Shown in pieces: positions 46,374 to 57,639 of a stretch of DNA of 64,000 nucleotides. Origin of the DNA: Boswellia sacra. Lineage: Eukaryota > Streptophyta > Magnoliopsida > Sapindales > Burseraceae. The notes under the pieces are model-generated. The model saw nothing but the letters and a program-made list of their open reading frames with translations. It did not search any database and was not told the origin of the DNA. Within the stretch, counting starts at the first letter, position 1; each line of letters opens with the position of its first letter. The stretch lies in NCBI GenBank assembly GCA_013180625.2, contig SNVD02013892.1, positions 558,001-622,000 of the forward strand, in the 5' to 3' direction. The position numbers were made by a program, and so were the translations under genes.

Positions 46374-46672
46374 TGATTGTTGGTCTTCCAAACAATGTTG
46401 TATACGAAACAAATATCTTTGTCAGTCTCAATAGGAGTCTGCATTGGCGGAACACCCTTAAAAGGAAATTGAACCCCTAAACTCATTTTATGCTTATGAA
46501 GATCCCAACTTATTTCAGTACTAATACAGTTAACCAACTCATTATAGGTAGCACACCTACAAATTATCAATGGGTTTGCCCTCCCACCGGTGTACAAATA
46601 ACTACCGTTCTTTTGCATAGTCTAAGAACCATTATATAGAATAAGTATCCGTAAAGTTTCCATTTTTTGCAT
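46374..46672 (-). pseudogene. Truncated MULE transposase N-terminus, right arm copy (inverted)
   Basis: It encodes the same N-terminal region as the left copy but on the minus strand, diverged at many positions. A TAG at 46624-46622 replaces a Trp codon that the left copy retains, and the homology ends near 46,374. The two copies carry different stops, so the duplication came before at least some of the decay. Confidence 0.7.
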
Positions 46673-46744
46673 GATAGAGACATATCATATAAGGTCCGTG
46701 GACAATAAATTATTACCAAATTGCTTACAAAAGTCACAAAAAAG

Positions 46745-47275
46745 ACATTTTTGCCTAAATGCTTGACGACACTCTACGGTAAAATACTCGACACGCGACG
46801 CACAACGACCGACGCGACATACATACTCGACACACGAATTCGACTAAATTTACATCCGACAACCGACACATTCGACACTCCACTCGACTCACAAACTCAA
46901 ATGCTTGACACATGAGTCTCGACGCTCGACTAACTACTCTCAACGATACTCGACATACATGGTTCGAGACATCTATATGTCGGTGTTCACGTATCTGACA
47001 CTCGACATGTCGGATGAAAGCTCGACGCTCGACACTCGACACAGGAACTCGACGAAATTTGCATCCGACTTTCGTCAAGTTCGTCATTCCACTAGAGGCT
47101 CGACAAAACTCGAACGCTCGACACTCGAACCTAAAATCGACACAATGCCTAGACATTCGATACTATCATCTGACATGTCGAGATTCGATCTGACAAAACC
47201 GCTAGACACTCAACGACGCTCAACAAATCTCGTCTTCTTCACCCGTCGACAGCGATACCAGATTTTCTCACAATG
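46745..47275 (-). repeat. CpG-rich CGACACTCGAC repeat field, right arm
   Basis: Reverse-complement counterpart of the 45,119-45,440 field, about 200 bp longer. It is irregular rather than a perfect tandem. Confidence 0.85.
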
Positions 47276-47729
47276 ATTATCAATTTTCAGTAAATTTTTA
47301 CAAAAACGGTACTATCTTTAACCTTAGTTCACATGCATATCCCATATTTAAGATATATAATGTGGTTGACAATTACCAAAACGATAAATAACGAAAATAT
47401 TACAACCTAATGAAATTTTTATGCAATTTAGAGAAAGATAAAGAAAAGTTGTTCTTATCATGTTTGCTCAACTTCAGCTGTTGAAGTTATTTCGGACAGT
47501 GAAGTGTATAAAAAAGTGACTAATTTCTTTGTTCTTTGTTTCGTTTACTTACTTTCTTTATTTTTATCAGAAGAGGAAATTAATAAGATTTTGAGAAAAA
47601 ATTAATTATATAAGGATATTTAAGTCTTTTTATCAAAAAAATATGCATAAAATTTTTTTAAAATGTATTTAAATTTTAACGAAAACTTTTGATCGTGTCT
47701 ATTTTTTTAATTTTTTCTTGATTAAATTT

Positions 47730-48002
47730 GTTCAATTAAGTATGAAAAATTTAAGCTCATGTGCGAGAAAAGTCAACAAATAGAAAGGGTAGTGGAGGTT
47801 AATACTTACCACAAGTACGGCTGTGGACACAAAACTACGTACGCACGAAGCCAAGAAAATATCCTAATACAAAATTACAAACGCAACAAAACTCGGAGGC
47901 ATTAACTATGCATGCACGTTGCTTCTTATTATTATTGTATATCTCTCTCGACTCGGTCTAAATCTACTCGACAAGAATCTTCAATTTCAACTGCTTCAAT
48001 CA
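47730..48002 (+). promoter_or_regulatory. Remaining promoter and leader region of the M48 gene
   Basis: Only ~270 bp separate the foldback element from the M48 start codon, so the core promoter and leader must lie here or within the element. Confidence 0.5.
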
Positions 48003-51000
48003 ATGGCCTCCCTACTTCTATCCTCCTCCTCTCTCTTCTTGTCTCGAAAACACGCGCCCACTCTCAGCTTCAATTATGGACTATCACCCCACAAACTGTG
48101 TTTTAGTTCCTCGAGTGCTAATACTGGATTGCATGCCATGAAGAAGGGCTCAAGAGTTAGAATTTCTGTTTGTAGAGCTGCTTCTGTTGTGTTTCGTGAC
48201 CTTGATGCTGATGATTTTCGCCACCCTCTTGATAAGCAGGTCTAGTTCAATTATTGGTTTTTTTTTTGGCCCCCTTTTTCAACTCTTATTTGCAGCTTTT
48301 TGTTTTGATATTTGGTTGTGTTTGTTTGCCAAGAAAGTGTTTTAATTTGTGACACGTGGATTTCATTTGTTGGCAAAGTTTTGATTTATGTATATAGGCT
48401 TGGTTTGGTGGGTGACAAAGATTGAGGACTGATAAATTGCGGTACCGAATATTGGGATTTTCACATATCTTAGTATAATTGCGATGAAATTTTTGCTTTT
48501 TGGAAGAATCAAAGTTTATATAATGCTTTTACAATTTTTTCACAAGCCAAAAGGGTTGCTGGGTAATATTGTTGTGATTCTAATTTTTGTTTTCCTGATT
48601 TGGTGCAGTAACTCATTTCTGTGGTTTTTCTTTTTCTATTAAGCAGAACACGCTATTATTGAGAGCAATTCCTGGATTAAGCGAAGTGGGAAAAGCTCTA
48701 CTTGGTAATATGCTTAACCCTTTAATCAATTCAGTTTATAATAATTACTATTAATCTAATGGCAGCATGGTAGTGGCAGATTGTGAAAAGAAGTTTTTAC
48801 TTTCTTGATTTTACTAAAAAATTGAATTTCATTACTTCTGGTTGAAGATATGGTTTAGTTATGTGCATGCTAGTTAATATTTAGTTGCTAACGCTAGAAA
48901 ATGCAACGTGAATATGATACTGTTATCTGCTCTGAAGTTCTGTTTAAGTTTGGCAAATGTATTTGCCCTTCTGCTCAAAGGAAGAATACTGGGTTCTTGT
49001 GTTGGAGGCATGGTAAATATAGTTTTTTTTCCTCCGACACACACCTACATACAGATCATAGTTAGGGGTGTTAGTATGCTTTTTCTTGAACAAGTTTAAC
49101 TCTTTTATCCATTTCTTGAACATGTGGTATCATTCCTTTTTTAATCAATTGTTCTTGTGAGGTTACAATATTGAGAAGTTTCTTTGAACTCATAATTGCA
49201 GGAACTGTGACAGAGCAAGTCATGCTTTTAGAGAATATAGGAACTTCAGTTCTTGTTTCAAAAAAGCAGGTGTGCAGACAAATGTTTTATATGATTTATT
49301 TATAGTGGTTACTTATCAGATTACTTATGAATATCAGTTCTGGAAATAGGTCTTATTCTTTCCCTTTTATGTCAAGGTATTTGAGAAATATAACACTCAA
49401 AAGACAGCCTATGATATTTAAAATCTTGTAAAATTTTAAGTTCTCTTATCTGTTCGAGTTTTTGTTTTATTAAACTCATATTAAACATATGCTTATTAGG
49501 AAAATTTCACTTGTCCTTACTCAAAGATATGTAGCAATTTTACCACTTGGGCTTTTCCAAGTGTTAAGGACTATCGTGGGTTTGAAGAAGCATAGATTTG
49601 GATAATGATATTGTTACAAATATCCAATGGTAATTTAATGGACATTATGCATCTTCATTAACTGTTCTTCCTTGAAAGATAAGATCTCTTGGAAATCATA
49701 ATTTTCTAAATATATAGTTAAAAAAATGGATACCTTGGGAACGGGCAGACTCATCACTGGATTCTCTATGCGCTCATTTTCCATTTCATTTAATTGGTTA
49801 TTTTGAGCAATATTTTTCCTGATGCTATGCATGTAAAAAGTTATTACATGAGAAACTTGCTAAGTTGGTAGCTACCCTCATGGTTTATATATAGTATGTG
49901 CTAGAATATAAAAAACATAACTGACACTTTCCACATTACCACATGACAGCCTAACGTGTTGAGCTGTTTAAGTCAGATTGCAAACTAAGACTTTGCACCT
50001 TGTGCTGGTGTTTTCTAATTAATTTGATTAACTGTTGTTGGTTTACTCAGATACTCACATGTCAACATCTAATGTTATTTCCTGTTTTCTTTCAAATTGT
50101 CAGAGTCAGACTTCTCTAGGAAATTATAGCCAACATGAATGAGTGCATTTAACATCTTATGTTATTTAATTGTTATTATTGTTTTCTTGCATCAGCTTCC
50201 TGAGCTTCATCGGTTAATGGCTGAGGCTGCTGAAATATTGAACGTTGAGGCCCCTGATCTGTATGTCCGTCAAAGTCCAGTTCCAAATGCATATACACTG
50301 GCTATAAGTGGTAAAAAGCCATTTGTTGTTGTTCATACTAGCCTTGTGGAGCTTCTGACACGAAAGGAATTGCAGGTCTTTTCTTGGCTCTTCCTAATGA
50401 TCATGCATATAATAATGTAAATCTCTTGATTTCAGTCATTTCATTTTAGCATCTTTGATGTTCCTTGCTATATTCTCCGATAAGGCTCATCATATATGCT
50501 ATTTGGCAAGTTGAATTTAAAGCATATCAGTTAGTTTGACATTGAATCCCTCATTTTCTGTTTGTCTCTCTTTATACTAAACAGTAATGAGAACTCATAT
50601 GAAGATAATGGCAGGCACATATTTATATTTACTCTTTTTATCAACTTTTGGAATATTACTGACATTTGCCTATTTGACTTAAAAAATAGGCAGTCTTGGC
50701 CCATGAATTGGGTCATCTAAAATGTGATCATGGTGTTTGGCTCACGTTTGCAAATATTCTCACCCTTGGGGCCTATACGGTACCTGGTAGGCATTTATTA
50801 TTGTTTTTTTTTTTTTTTGGGGTCGAGATTGTGACTTCATTTGTTATCTACAGTCTAAACCCTTTTTCAATGAAAATTACGTCAAGGAAATTTGAGAAAA
50901 GGGTGTGTGAACTTTGAATCCAAACAACTTAATTGGGCTCCCAAAGGGGTCTTGTAGATTTTTAGTGATTCATAGGTCATAATTATTGGTGACATACATT

Positions 51001-51987
51001 TTGTGCTTTGATTTATATTGAGATCTAAAGCCATGATAGATTTGCTGATCTAATCACTTGGTTGAGTTCATCATAAGTTGAGGATTATCTTTCTAGTCTC
51101 TGTAATAATTCCTTCTGACTTTTACATGGTAATTGGTATTTACAAGCAGTATTATATGACCATGGAATTTCTCCATAGTTACTCAAGAAAAGAGAGTCAT
51201 TTGCATCTTTTTTCAACACCCATTTGCAAAACTAAGAATCTGAGATTGAAAAATCCAAACCACGGTGATAGCCAGTAATACTTCAGATTCTGTGTTTAGG
51301 ACCATAAAATTATTGTTGTGCATGAATATGGCTGCCCAATTCAGCATTTTAGTTACAGTTAGTATTCAGTTCATGATATGCATTGTCATGAAATAATGCG
51401 GTCTGGGAACCTGTGTTGTATGCAGGACTTGGAGGGATCATAGCTCAGAGTTTAGAAGAACAGTTATTCCGCTGGGTGCGAGCAGCAGAATTAACATGTG
51501 ATCGTGCAGCCCTTCTTGTTGCACAAGATCCGAAGGTATAAAAGTTAACAACTTAGAAGTACACAATTTCTAATCAGTGTCTCTAATGCTTTCATCTTGA
51601 ATTTTTCTCATTTGATTTTATTTGATGCTCCAACAAGAGGTGGTCATCTCTGTTTTAATGAAATTAGTCGGGGGCTCTCCATCCTTGGCTGATCAACTAA
51701 ATGTGGATGCATTTTTGGAGCAAGCTCGCTCTTATGATAAAGCTTCTTCAAGTCCAGTGGGTTGGTACATAAGGTGAGTAACAGCATTTACAGAGCTCCT
51801 AATTGTTAGGATATCTGCTTTCTTTGTGTTGGCTAATTCTATGTTGTTCAGAAATGCTCAAACAAGGCAACTCTCACATCCTCTGCCTGTTTTACGTGCC
51901 CGTGAGATTGATGAGTGGTCAAGAAGTCAAGACTACAGGGCTCTTCTGAAACGTGCAGTAGAGAGGAATGCTGTACAAAATGCTTAG
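48003..51987 (+). CDS. PGM48: Plastid M48-family zinc metallopeptidase (PGM48-like, 8 exons)
   Basis: Exons: 48003-48239, 48647-48704, 49202-49269, 50196-50375, 50690-50786, 51426-51535, 51640-51773, 51852-51987 (1020 nt, 339 residues). The first ~60 residues are Ser-rich and basic, like a chloroplast transit peptide. The zinc site is H-E-L-G-H (His186, Glu187, His190), with a third ligand Glu235 in A-E-L-T-C-D. That is the HExxH plus ExxxD layout of M48 peptidases. The Arabidopsis counterpart, from memory, is At3g27110 (PGM48), a plastoglobule protease tied to leaf senescence. The start is the first ATG followed by a plausible transit peptide; the upstream in-frame sequence has no ATG. All introns are GT-AG. 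Confidence 0.92.
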
Positions 51988-53656
51988 CATTGCCCTGCAG
52001 ATGGTCAAAATCTGAAACAGATTGAATAGGTTTTGATTTTATGGTTAGTTTCTAACCAGAATTTTCCAAAATCGTCTACATGCTGAAATGTTGTTTTCTT
52101 GCTGCAAAATTATTTGTGATGAAGTCATCACATATACATGTATATCTAACACAAGTGGTGGGTGGGTGCAACTTGGCTACCTTTTAAATTTCACCTGGGA
52201 GCTGGAATGAGAACATTATAGACCTCTAATTAATTTCACCTATGCTAGATGTCACCAAAGTAAGAAGTGAGGGGCAGAGTTGTGAATTTGGATGATTTGA
52301 GGGAGATTTCTTTGTTCCTTTTTTAATTTTTTTGTTATTGCTGTGTTGTTTTGGTGCTGTGGGAATTAGTTACTTGTTTGTCTAGGGAAAAGGAAAATTA
52401 GTTAGAGAATATATGCGAGGAAAAGGTAGGAAAAACGCATTCAGCCACTTTATGCATTTTGTGAGAAGTTTTTCTCTAGGGGGAGCTTGCAGGTCTCTCA
52501 AATAGCCTGCTACTTATCCAAATATGTGCATATTTTCTTCTTAAATTGTCTCTTAACGGTTGTTTCTAACCCATTTTTCTGCATTTAATCTTCAAATCCT
52601 GTGAATGCTGCTGTAAGTGTGTGTGTGTGAAGCTAGTCCTATCAGAACATCAAAATTGAATTACCGCATCCATCCATTTATCACTTTGATGCTTATTTTA
52701 CTGATACAAATTGTTAAGTGGTTGCTCACAACAAAGTTCTAGACATGGGAATTTGGTGGGTCATAGAATCATAGGTTACACTCCATAATTGATCATGTAG
52801 TAAATTTGTAACTTTTGATGGATTTTCTTTTGGCTTTTGTTCAGGTTTCCTCCTCTTTTTTCCCATGATTTGTGCCCTCGATGTTTCCAATAAAGATTGA
52901 AAAGGAGCACAATGCATTGGAGATGAAGGGAAGATTAGCCACAAATATTTGTTCCCCTTTGAAACCAACTTATGGTTAGATTTTGTATATTTAAGGTGAG
53001 GAAACTGCAGTCTGGCTTGTTTTATGGGTAAGTCTTGTACAAAGCAGGCATGAGCATGAGCCTCAGAAATGTAAAGTTATGAGGAGTTATTATCATGCAT
53101 GATAATCTGATAAGAATCACACTATTGTAAAATTAAAACTGATTACAATACCAATATGTTGTCAACTTTTGATTTTTTTACTTCATGGAATCAAAATATC
53201 ACCTGTGCTTGTCTAGTAATATTTAGATGGTTTTCGTATGTTTTTTTATTGTTCTTTCAAGCATACATATTACCATCTTGTCATTGAATCTTTTTAAAGC
53301 TCTTGATTACATGTCCTTCCACAAACTTATGATACATGCAAGTTTGGCTGCTTCTGAAAACTGGCTAGTAATACTACTTTTGAAGTATGAGTTGCTCTGT
53401 CCTTCCTTGCCTGCTCTGCTATACCGGTTAAAGTAGGGTTCGATATAAATGGTGCACAATCTTTCTCTAACTCACTCGAGATTTTTATTTCTTTGAACTG
53501 ATTTAACATTATTTCTGATGCTTACAAGAGAATTAGTATCAAATGACCCAACACGTTCGCAATCTTAATACTCAAAAAGTATTAAATAAGTGATGCTTAC
53601 AAGAGACTGCTAAATGTCCGAATTACAAAAAGATACAAAGTTCATGCACTTGATAA
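51988..53656. other. Convergent 3' regions
   Basis: M48 3' UTR and spacer before the DUF642 gene stop. No gene or repeat is supported. Confidence 0.55.
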
Positions 53657-55177
53657 TCACAGAACAGCTACCAGAATGAGAGCATAGATTACAATCTCCA
53701 ACTTCAATTTCAATTTCAGCCCATGAGATGCACGCAAGACCACTTCATCAATTACAGGACCACAAAATACACCATCTGTTGTCTGATTTGTGCTGTAGCT
53801 GAGAAAAGAGATTGGAGTTAAGCCTGAACCTGCCTTGAACGTCACAGAATACTGAGTGGATGATCCTATACCTAAACTTTTCACTGTAAAATTTTGAACT
53901 GCTGGTCCTGCTTGAACCCCTACTATAAAATTTCCCACATATGGATCTCCAGCGTCTCCCAGTTTGAAATCCAACTTGTACGTAGAGCCTTCAGTAAGTG
54001 TTGTAGCAGTTTGTACGCCGCTTGAAACTCCTGAGACAATCTCAATTGCAGCATTGCCTTCCGGGACAGGAAAGTTCTTGGAGTCCATGTATTTGACTGT
54101 CCCTATCACAGCCCACTGCTGTAATGCAGACTGAACAGGACTTGGTGATGACTCGAGTAGAATTCCCTCGGTAGAATTACTTAGGAAATCTGGACCAACT
54201 TCGAATCCTCCATTTAGCAGTGGGGTATCTGTGTGTGCAAACCATGATTGAAAACAACACTTCAGTATGAGAAAAAAAGCAAATAATTAGTTTGCAAATT
54301 TTCCGGAAATTTTTGTAATTGTGGCTAAATGTGGCAACTCTTTCAAAAGATTGAGACTAAGAGACTGCAAGTTAGTCCTGAAACCCGTGAAGCCCTAGTA
54401 CAAAATATCCAATTTCAGTTTAGTGATTTCCTAACATCAAGATTAAATCTTTTTTGACCCAGTGTAATAATGAAGATAGAAATACACTTACCACTTCCTT
54501 GAACAAGTGTTTTGAAGGTTTTGAGCAGCAATGTATCAATCACTGGCCAACATGTGGAATTGGCTTCAGATAATATCGGTTGGCTTTCAATGACAAGATT
54601 AATAGGCTCATCCTGACCCCATCTACCCAAGTAGTGAGCATAGCTCTCCCAGGTTTTCTTCCCATAATGCTGCTTCAGAAAGTAGACTCCACTACTGTCT
54701 GGTGCTGATACTACTACACCAAGATTAGTTGAACAATTCTCACCGCCTGGGGCAAGTGTGAATGTAAGTATGTAATTCACTTCATCGCCACTTGCAATAA
54801 AAGTCTGGTTGATCTTGCCATCTTGACCCAGTTGTATGGCATGTCCATTGTCCGGCAATGTTATATTTTGAGTGGCCGTCACATATTGAACAGTCCCTTG
54901 TAAACTCCATCCAGGAATCGTGTTGTTTTCATTCAAAAGAAAAAATGGGGTGGTGAAATTTGCTCCCAAGTTTGACGGTGGGGATTCAAAATCTGGATTC
55001 TGCAGAAGATCTGTGGATTGAAAAAGTTGAAAAATAAGAGTTACACAAATATTGCAAACATTGATGAAATATCATATTACTTTAAAAGCTTATTTGAAAA
55101 TAGAAATGGTTGCTGATTATACCTGCGGATGCCAATCCTATGAAGAAAAGCTGGAGGAGAAATATTTCAGGCCTCAT
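53657..55177 (-). CDS. DUF642 cell-wall protein with possible GPI anchor (3 exons)
   Basis: Exons: 55177-55123, 55010-54492, 54228-53657 (1146 nt, 381 residues). An 18-residue signal peptide (F-L-L-Q-L-F-F-I-G-L) precedes two galactose-binding-like halves. The D-L-L-Q-N-P-D-F-E-S opening and the G-G-F-E-V-G-P opening of the second half are DUF642 hallmarks. Paired cysteines occur (N-C-S-T-N, S-T-C-W-P-V-I-D, V-F-C-G-P-V-I-D). The C-terminal ~18 residues are hydrophobic (I-V-I-Y-A-L-I-L-V-A-V-L), which fits a GPI-anchor signal. Plant DUF642 proteins are wall-associated and interact with pectin methylesterases in some cases; that is family knowledge, not visible here. Confidence 0.9.
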
Positions 55178-56120
55178 TTTTCTTGCTTCAGAAAGAAGAG
55201 ACACACCTGGCTGCAATATGCTGCATATATGTTATTGCTTCATTTAAGACCAGATTACGCTAGGTATGTTCAAGCAGTTGACTTTAGATTATAGACTTTC
55301 AATTTACCACACTTAAAGATGCTGACAACCCATTCGGAAGCTTCCCACGCAGTGCAATGCTAGTTCACCAACACTTGCAATAAAATATTTGAAGTTTAAG
55401 ATTCTTAGGTCCGACTATTTGGTTAACAATTCCAAAATATTTAAAAATTAAGCAGAATCTGAAAATATGATGCTCAATATTCAGGTTCAGGTCCTTCCAG
55501 CGTTGTTCTACTTTGGCATTAGCTGGCCCTTTCATTTGTTTAAGTGGCCAAGCCCAGTGGTAGACTTTAATTCACAGGAAAAGCTGGAATGGGTCTTCAA
55601 CCAAATGTTTGAGTCTACTTGGGCAATGCGGTACACAGTACTTACAGTCGTAAAAGTGCCATGTGGAAATTTCATGTATTTAATGATTTTTTTTAAAATA
55701 ATGGCAATAACCAAGAACTTTGACTGTACAATGTTAAATGATGAAGATGACTTTCACTTTTATGTCAAGTTTATTTAGGTTTTGCCTTTATTATATTTGA
55801 TCTTTATCTTGATATTTGGTTAGTATAAAGTAGAATGCGCTCTTTAGTTATGAGTCAGAAGAATATTTACTAAAATATCTTAGTAATTATTTTTTCTATT
55901 CCGAGATGGTGAATATCTGCAAGAATTTGATACATGGAACTTGATTCACAAATTTGAGATTGCTGGCCAAAGTCACGATCCATTGAAATAGTAGATGAGG
56001 AAAAAATGAAAACTCCATTTCGTTCTGGTAGCCTATAATTGAATGATCTTTCTCTTTTTACAGAAAAATCAGGGGCTTTTAGTAATTTTTCTGAAGCTTA
56101 TGTACACAAAAATTTAGTTA
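55178..56120. other. Intergenic DNA upstream of the DUF642 gene
   Basis: Promoter of the DUF642 gene on the left and 3' flank of the PPR gene on the right. The short open frame near 55,467-55,778 has no family resemblance and is not called. Confidence 0.5.
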
Positions 56121-57467
56121 TCACTTGTCATCATCCACGAGGCTCCATCCAGGTATTTTCTTCAAATTCCCTTGTTTCATCACCTTCCGTAGCCTGGTAA
56201 CATCTTCCCATCTTCCAGCCTCGGCATACATATTAGACAAAACAACATAAACTCCATGATTGTCAGGTTCCAAAACAACCATCTCTTTCACCACCCTTTC
56301 AGCGACCTCAATATTCCCATGATTTTTACAAGCTGCTAAGAGAGCTCCCAACATCACCACATCAGCTTTCCACACCATCCCTTTTACCAACTCCTCAGCC
56401 TCCACAACCTTCCCACATCGACCAAGAAGATCAATCATACACCCAAAATGTTCAATCTTGGGTTCAATACCATACACTCTCTTCATGGAACCAAAAATTT
56501 CACGACCAATATCAATCAACCCAGCATGGCAACAAGCAGATAAAACCCCGACAAATGTGATATCATTAGCCACAATTTGCTCCTTCTCTAGTTTCCTGAA
56601 AAGATCAAGTGCTTCCTCAGCATGCCCATAACTAGCCAACCCACAAATCATAGCATTCCAAGTAGCAATACTTCTCTCTGGCATCGAATCAAACAATTCT
56701 TTAGCCCTTATAATTTCTCCATTTTTAGCGTACATATGCACCAACGCGGTGCCAAGAATCACTCCCATTTCAATCCCTCCCTTTTCTATAAAAACATGAA
56801 CTTTCTCTCCTAATTCTAAACAACCTGACTGCGCGCACGCTGACAAAACAGAAGCCAAAGTCACGCTATTCGGCTCAAACCCTTCTAAAGTCATTTGCTC
56901 AAAGAGCATCAGCGCTTCATTTGCAGAAAAATTTTGGGCGTACCCACAGATCATTGTAGTCCATAAGTTCAAATTCTTATCACTAAATTGATCAAACACT
57001 TTTCGTGCATTATCTAGATCACTCGAGACAGAGTAACTTCTAACTAAACCGTCAACGACATGGAAATCTAAATCAAACCCAGATTTCAAAACATGGGTAT
57101 GAATCTGTTTACAACAATCCAATGACCGAGAGCTTGAAGAAGCCTTGAGAACAGAAGGGAAAGTATGCTCATTTGGTGCAAAACCAATCTTCCTCATATT
57201 CGTATAAAGCAATATCGCTTTGTCAGGATTTTTACTACCAGCTTGAGCTCTAATAAGCGTGTTCCACATGAAATGATTTGGGTTTTCAATATTGTTAAAA
57301 AGTTTTGTAGCATATGAAAGGTCGCCGTGTGCAGATAAAGCGCTAAAGGAGAGTAAGCGACTAGCGGCAAAGTGATCATGAATGCGTGCAGTGACGATCA
57401 TTTGCGTGTGGATTTGCTTAAGTTGATGCATTGACTTGCATTTGTCTGCGAGGAGAGAGAGACCCAT
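56121..57467 (-). CDS. Pentatricopeptide repeat protein, PLS class with E-type C-terminus, intronless
   Basis: A 448-residue protein from ATG 57467; the frame stays open for 29 codons upstream but without another ATG. It is made of consecutive PPR, PPR-like L and S motifs. Examples are N-H-F-M-W-N-T-L-I-R-A, N-L-W-T-T-M-I-C-G-Y-A-Q and A-T-W-N-A-M-I-C-G-L-A. The C-terminal E-type region (V-Y-V-V-L-S-N-M-Y-A-E-A-G-R-W) ends soon after P-G-W-S without a DYW domain. PLS-E proteins bind organellar RNA and usually direct C-to-U editing with partner proteins. No clear transit peptide is visible at the start, so the targeting compartment is open. No introns, as usual for plant PPR genes. Confidence 0.9.
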   Translation of the reverse strand: MGLSLLADKCKSMHQLKQIHTQMIVTARIHDHFAASRLLSFSALSAHGDLSYATKLFNNIENPNHFMWNTLIRAQAGSKNPDKAILLYTNMRKIGFAPNEHTFPSVLKASSSSRSLDCCKQIHTHVLKSGFDLDFHVVDGLVRSYSVSSDLDNARKVFDQFSDKNLNLWTTMICGYAQNFSANEALMLFEQMTLEGFEPNSVTLASVLSACAQSGCLELGEKVHVFIEKGGIEMGVILGTALVHMYAKNGEIIRAKELFDSMPERSIATWNAMICGLASYGHAEEALDLFRKLEKEQIVANDITFVGVLSACCHAGLIDIGREIFGSMKRVYGIEPKIEHFGCMIDLLGRCGKVVEAEELVKGMVWKADVVMLGALLAACKNHGNIEVAERVVKEMVVLEPDNHGVYVVLSNMYAEAGRWEDVTRLRKVMKQGNLKKIPGWSLVDDDK

Positions 57468-57639
57468 CACAAGAAGGATTATGGAGAGACTACATGCAAT
57501 TCCAAACGAAATTTGATAAAACAAGAAGCTGAGGGACCTCTTGTAACGTTGCAAAATCTAATTTATTTTTATGGTTTCGCAATTTCAATCTCCAATATCT
57601 AATGATGAAAATGCATGGTAAGTTATTAATTGATAAAGG

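Larger units (their letters stand above)
44655..47719. mobile_element. Foldback Mutator-like element with two inverted transposase 5' ends
   Basis: The outer arms pair in reverse complement over more than 1 kb (left about 44,668-45,825; right about 46,374-47,717) around a ~550-bp centre. The outermost match is AAGAA(G/A)... to AATAGACA on the left and TGTCTATTTT... to TTCTT on the right. A 10-bp direct repeat GATTAAATTT at 44645-44654 and 47720-47729 is a candidate MULE target duplication (9-11 bp), although it leaves ~13 bp of unpaired left end. Each arm contains a CpG-rich repeat field and the start of a MULE-type transposase frame. No full transposase is present. It lies between the divergent ENY2 and M48 genes. 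Confidence 0.8.

Noticed and set aside
46721..47276. Frames of 123 and 133 codons in the right foldback arm
   Set aside because: They run through the CGACACTCGAC repeats on both strands, with low-complexity Arg/Ser/Thr content and no family features.
47912..48002. N-terminal extension of the M48 peptidase
   Set aside because: No in-frame ATG upstream, and the ATG at 48003 gives a normal chloroplast transit peptide.
57468..57554. 29-codon upstream extension of the PPR protein
   Set aside because: It has no ATG start. The ATG at 57467 is the first and fits directly before the PPR motifs.
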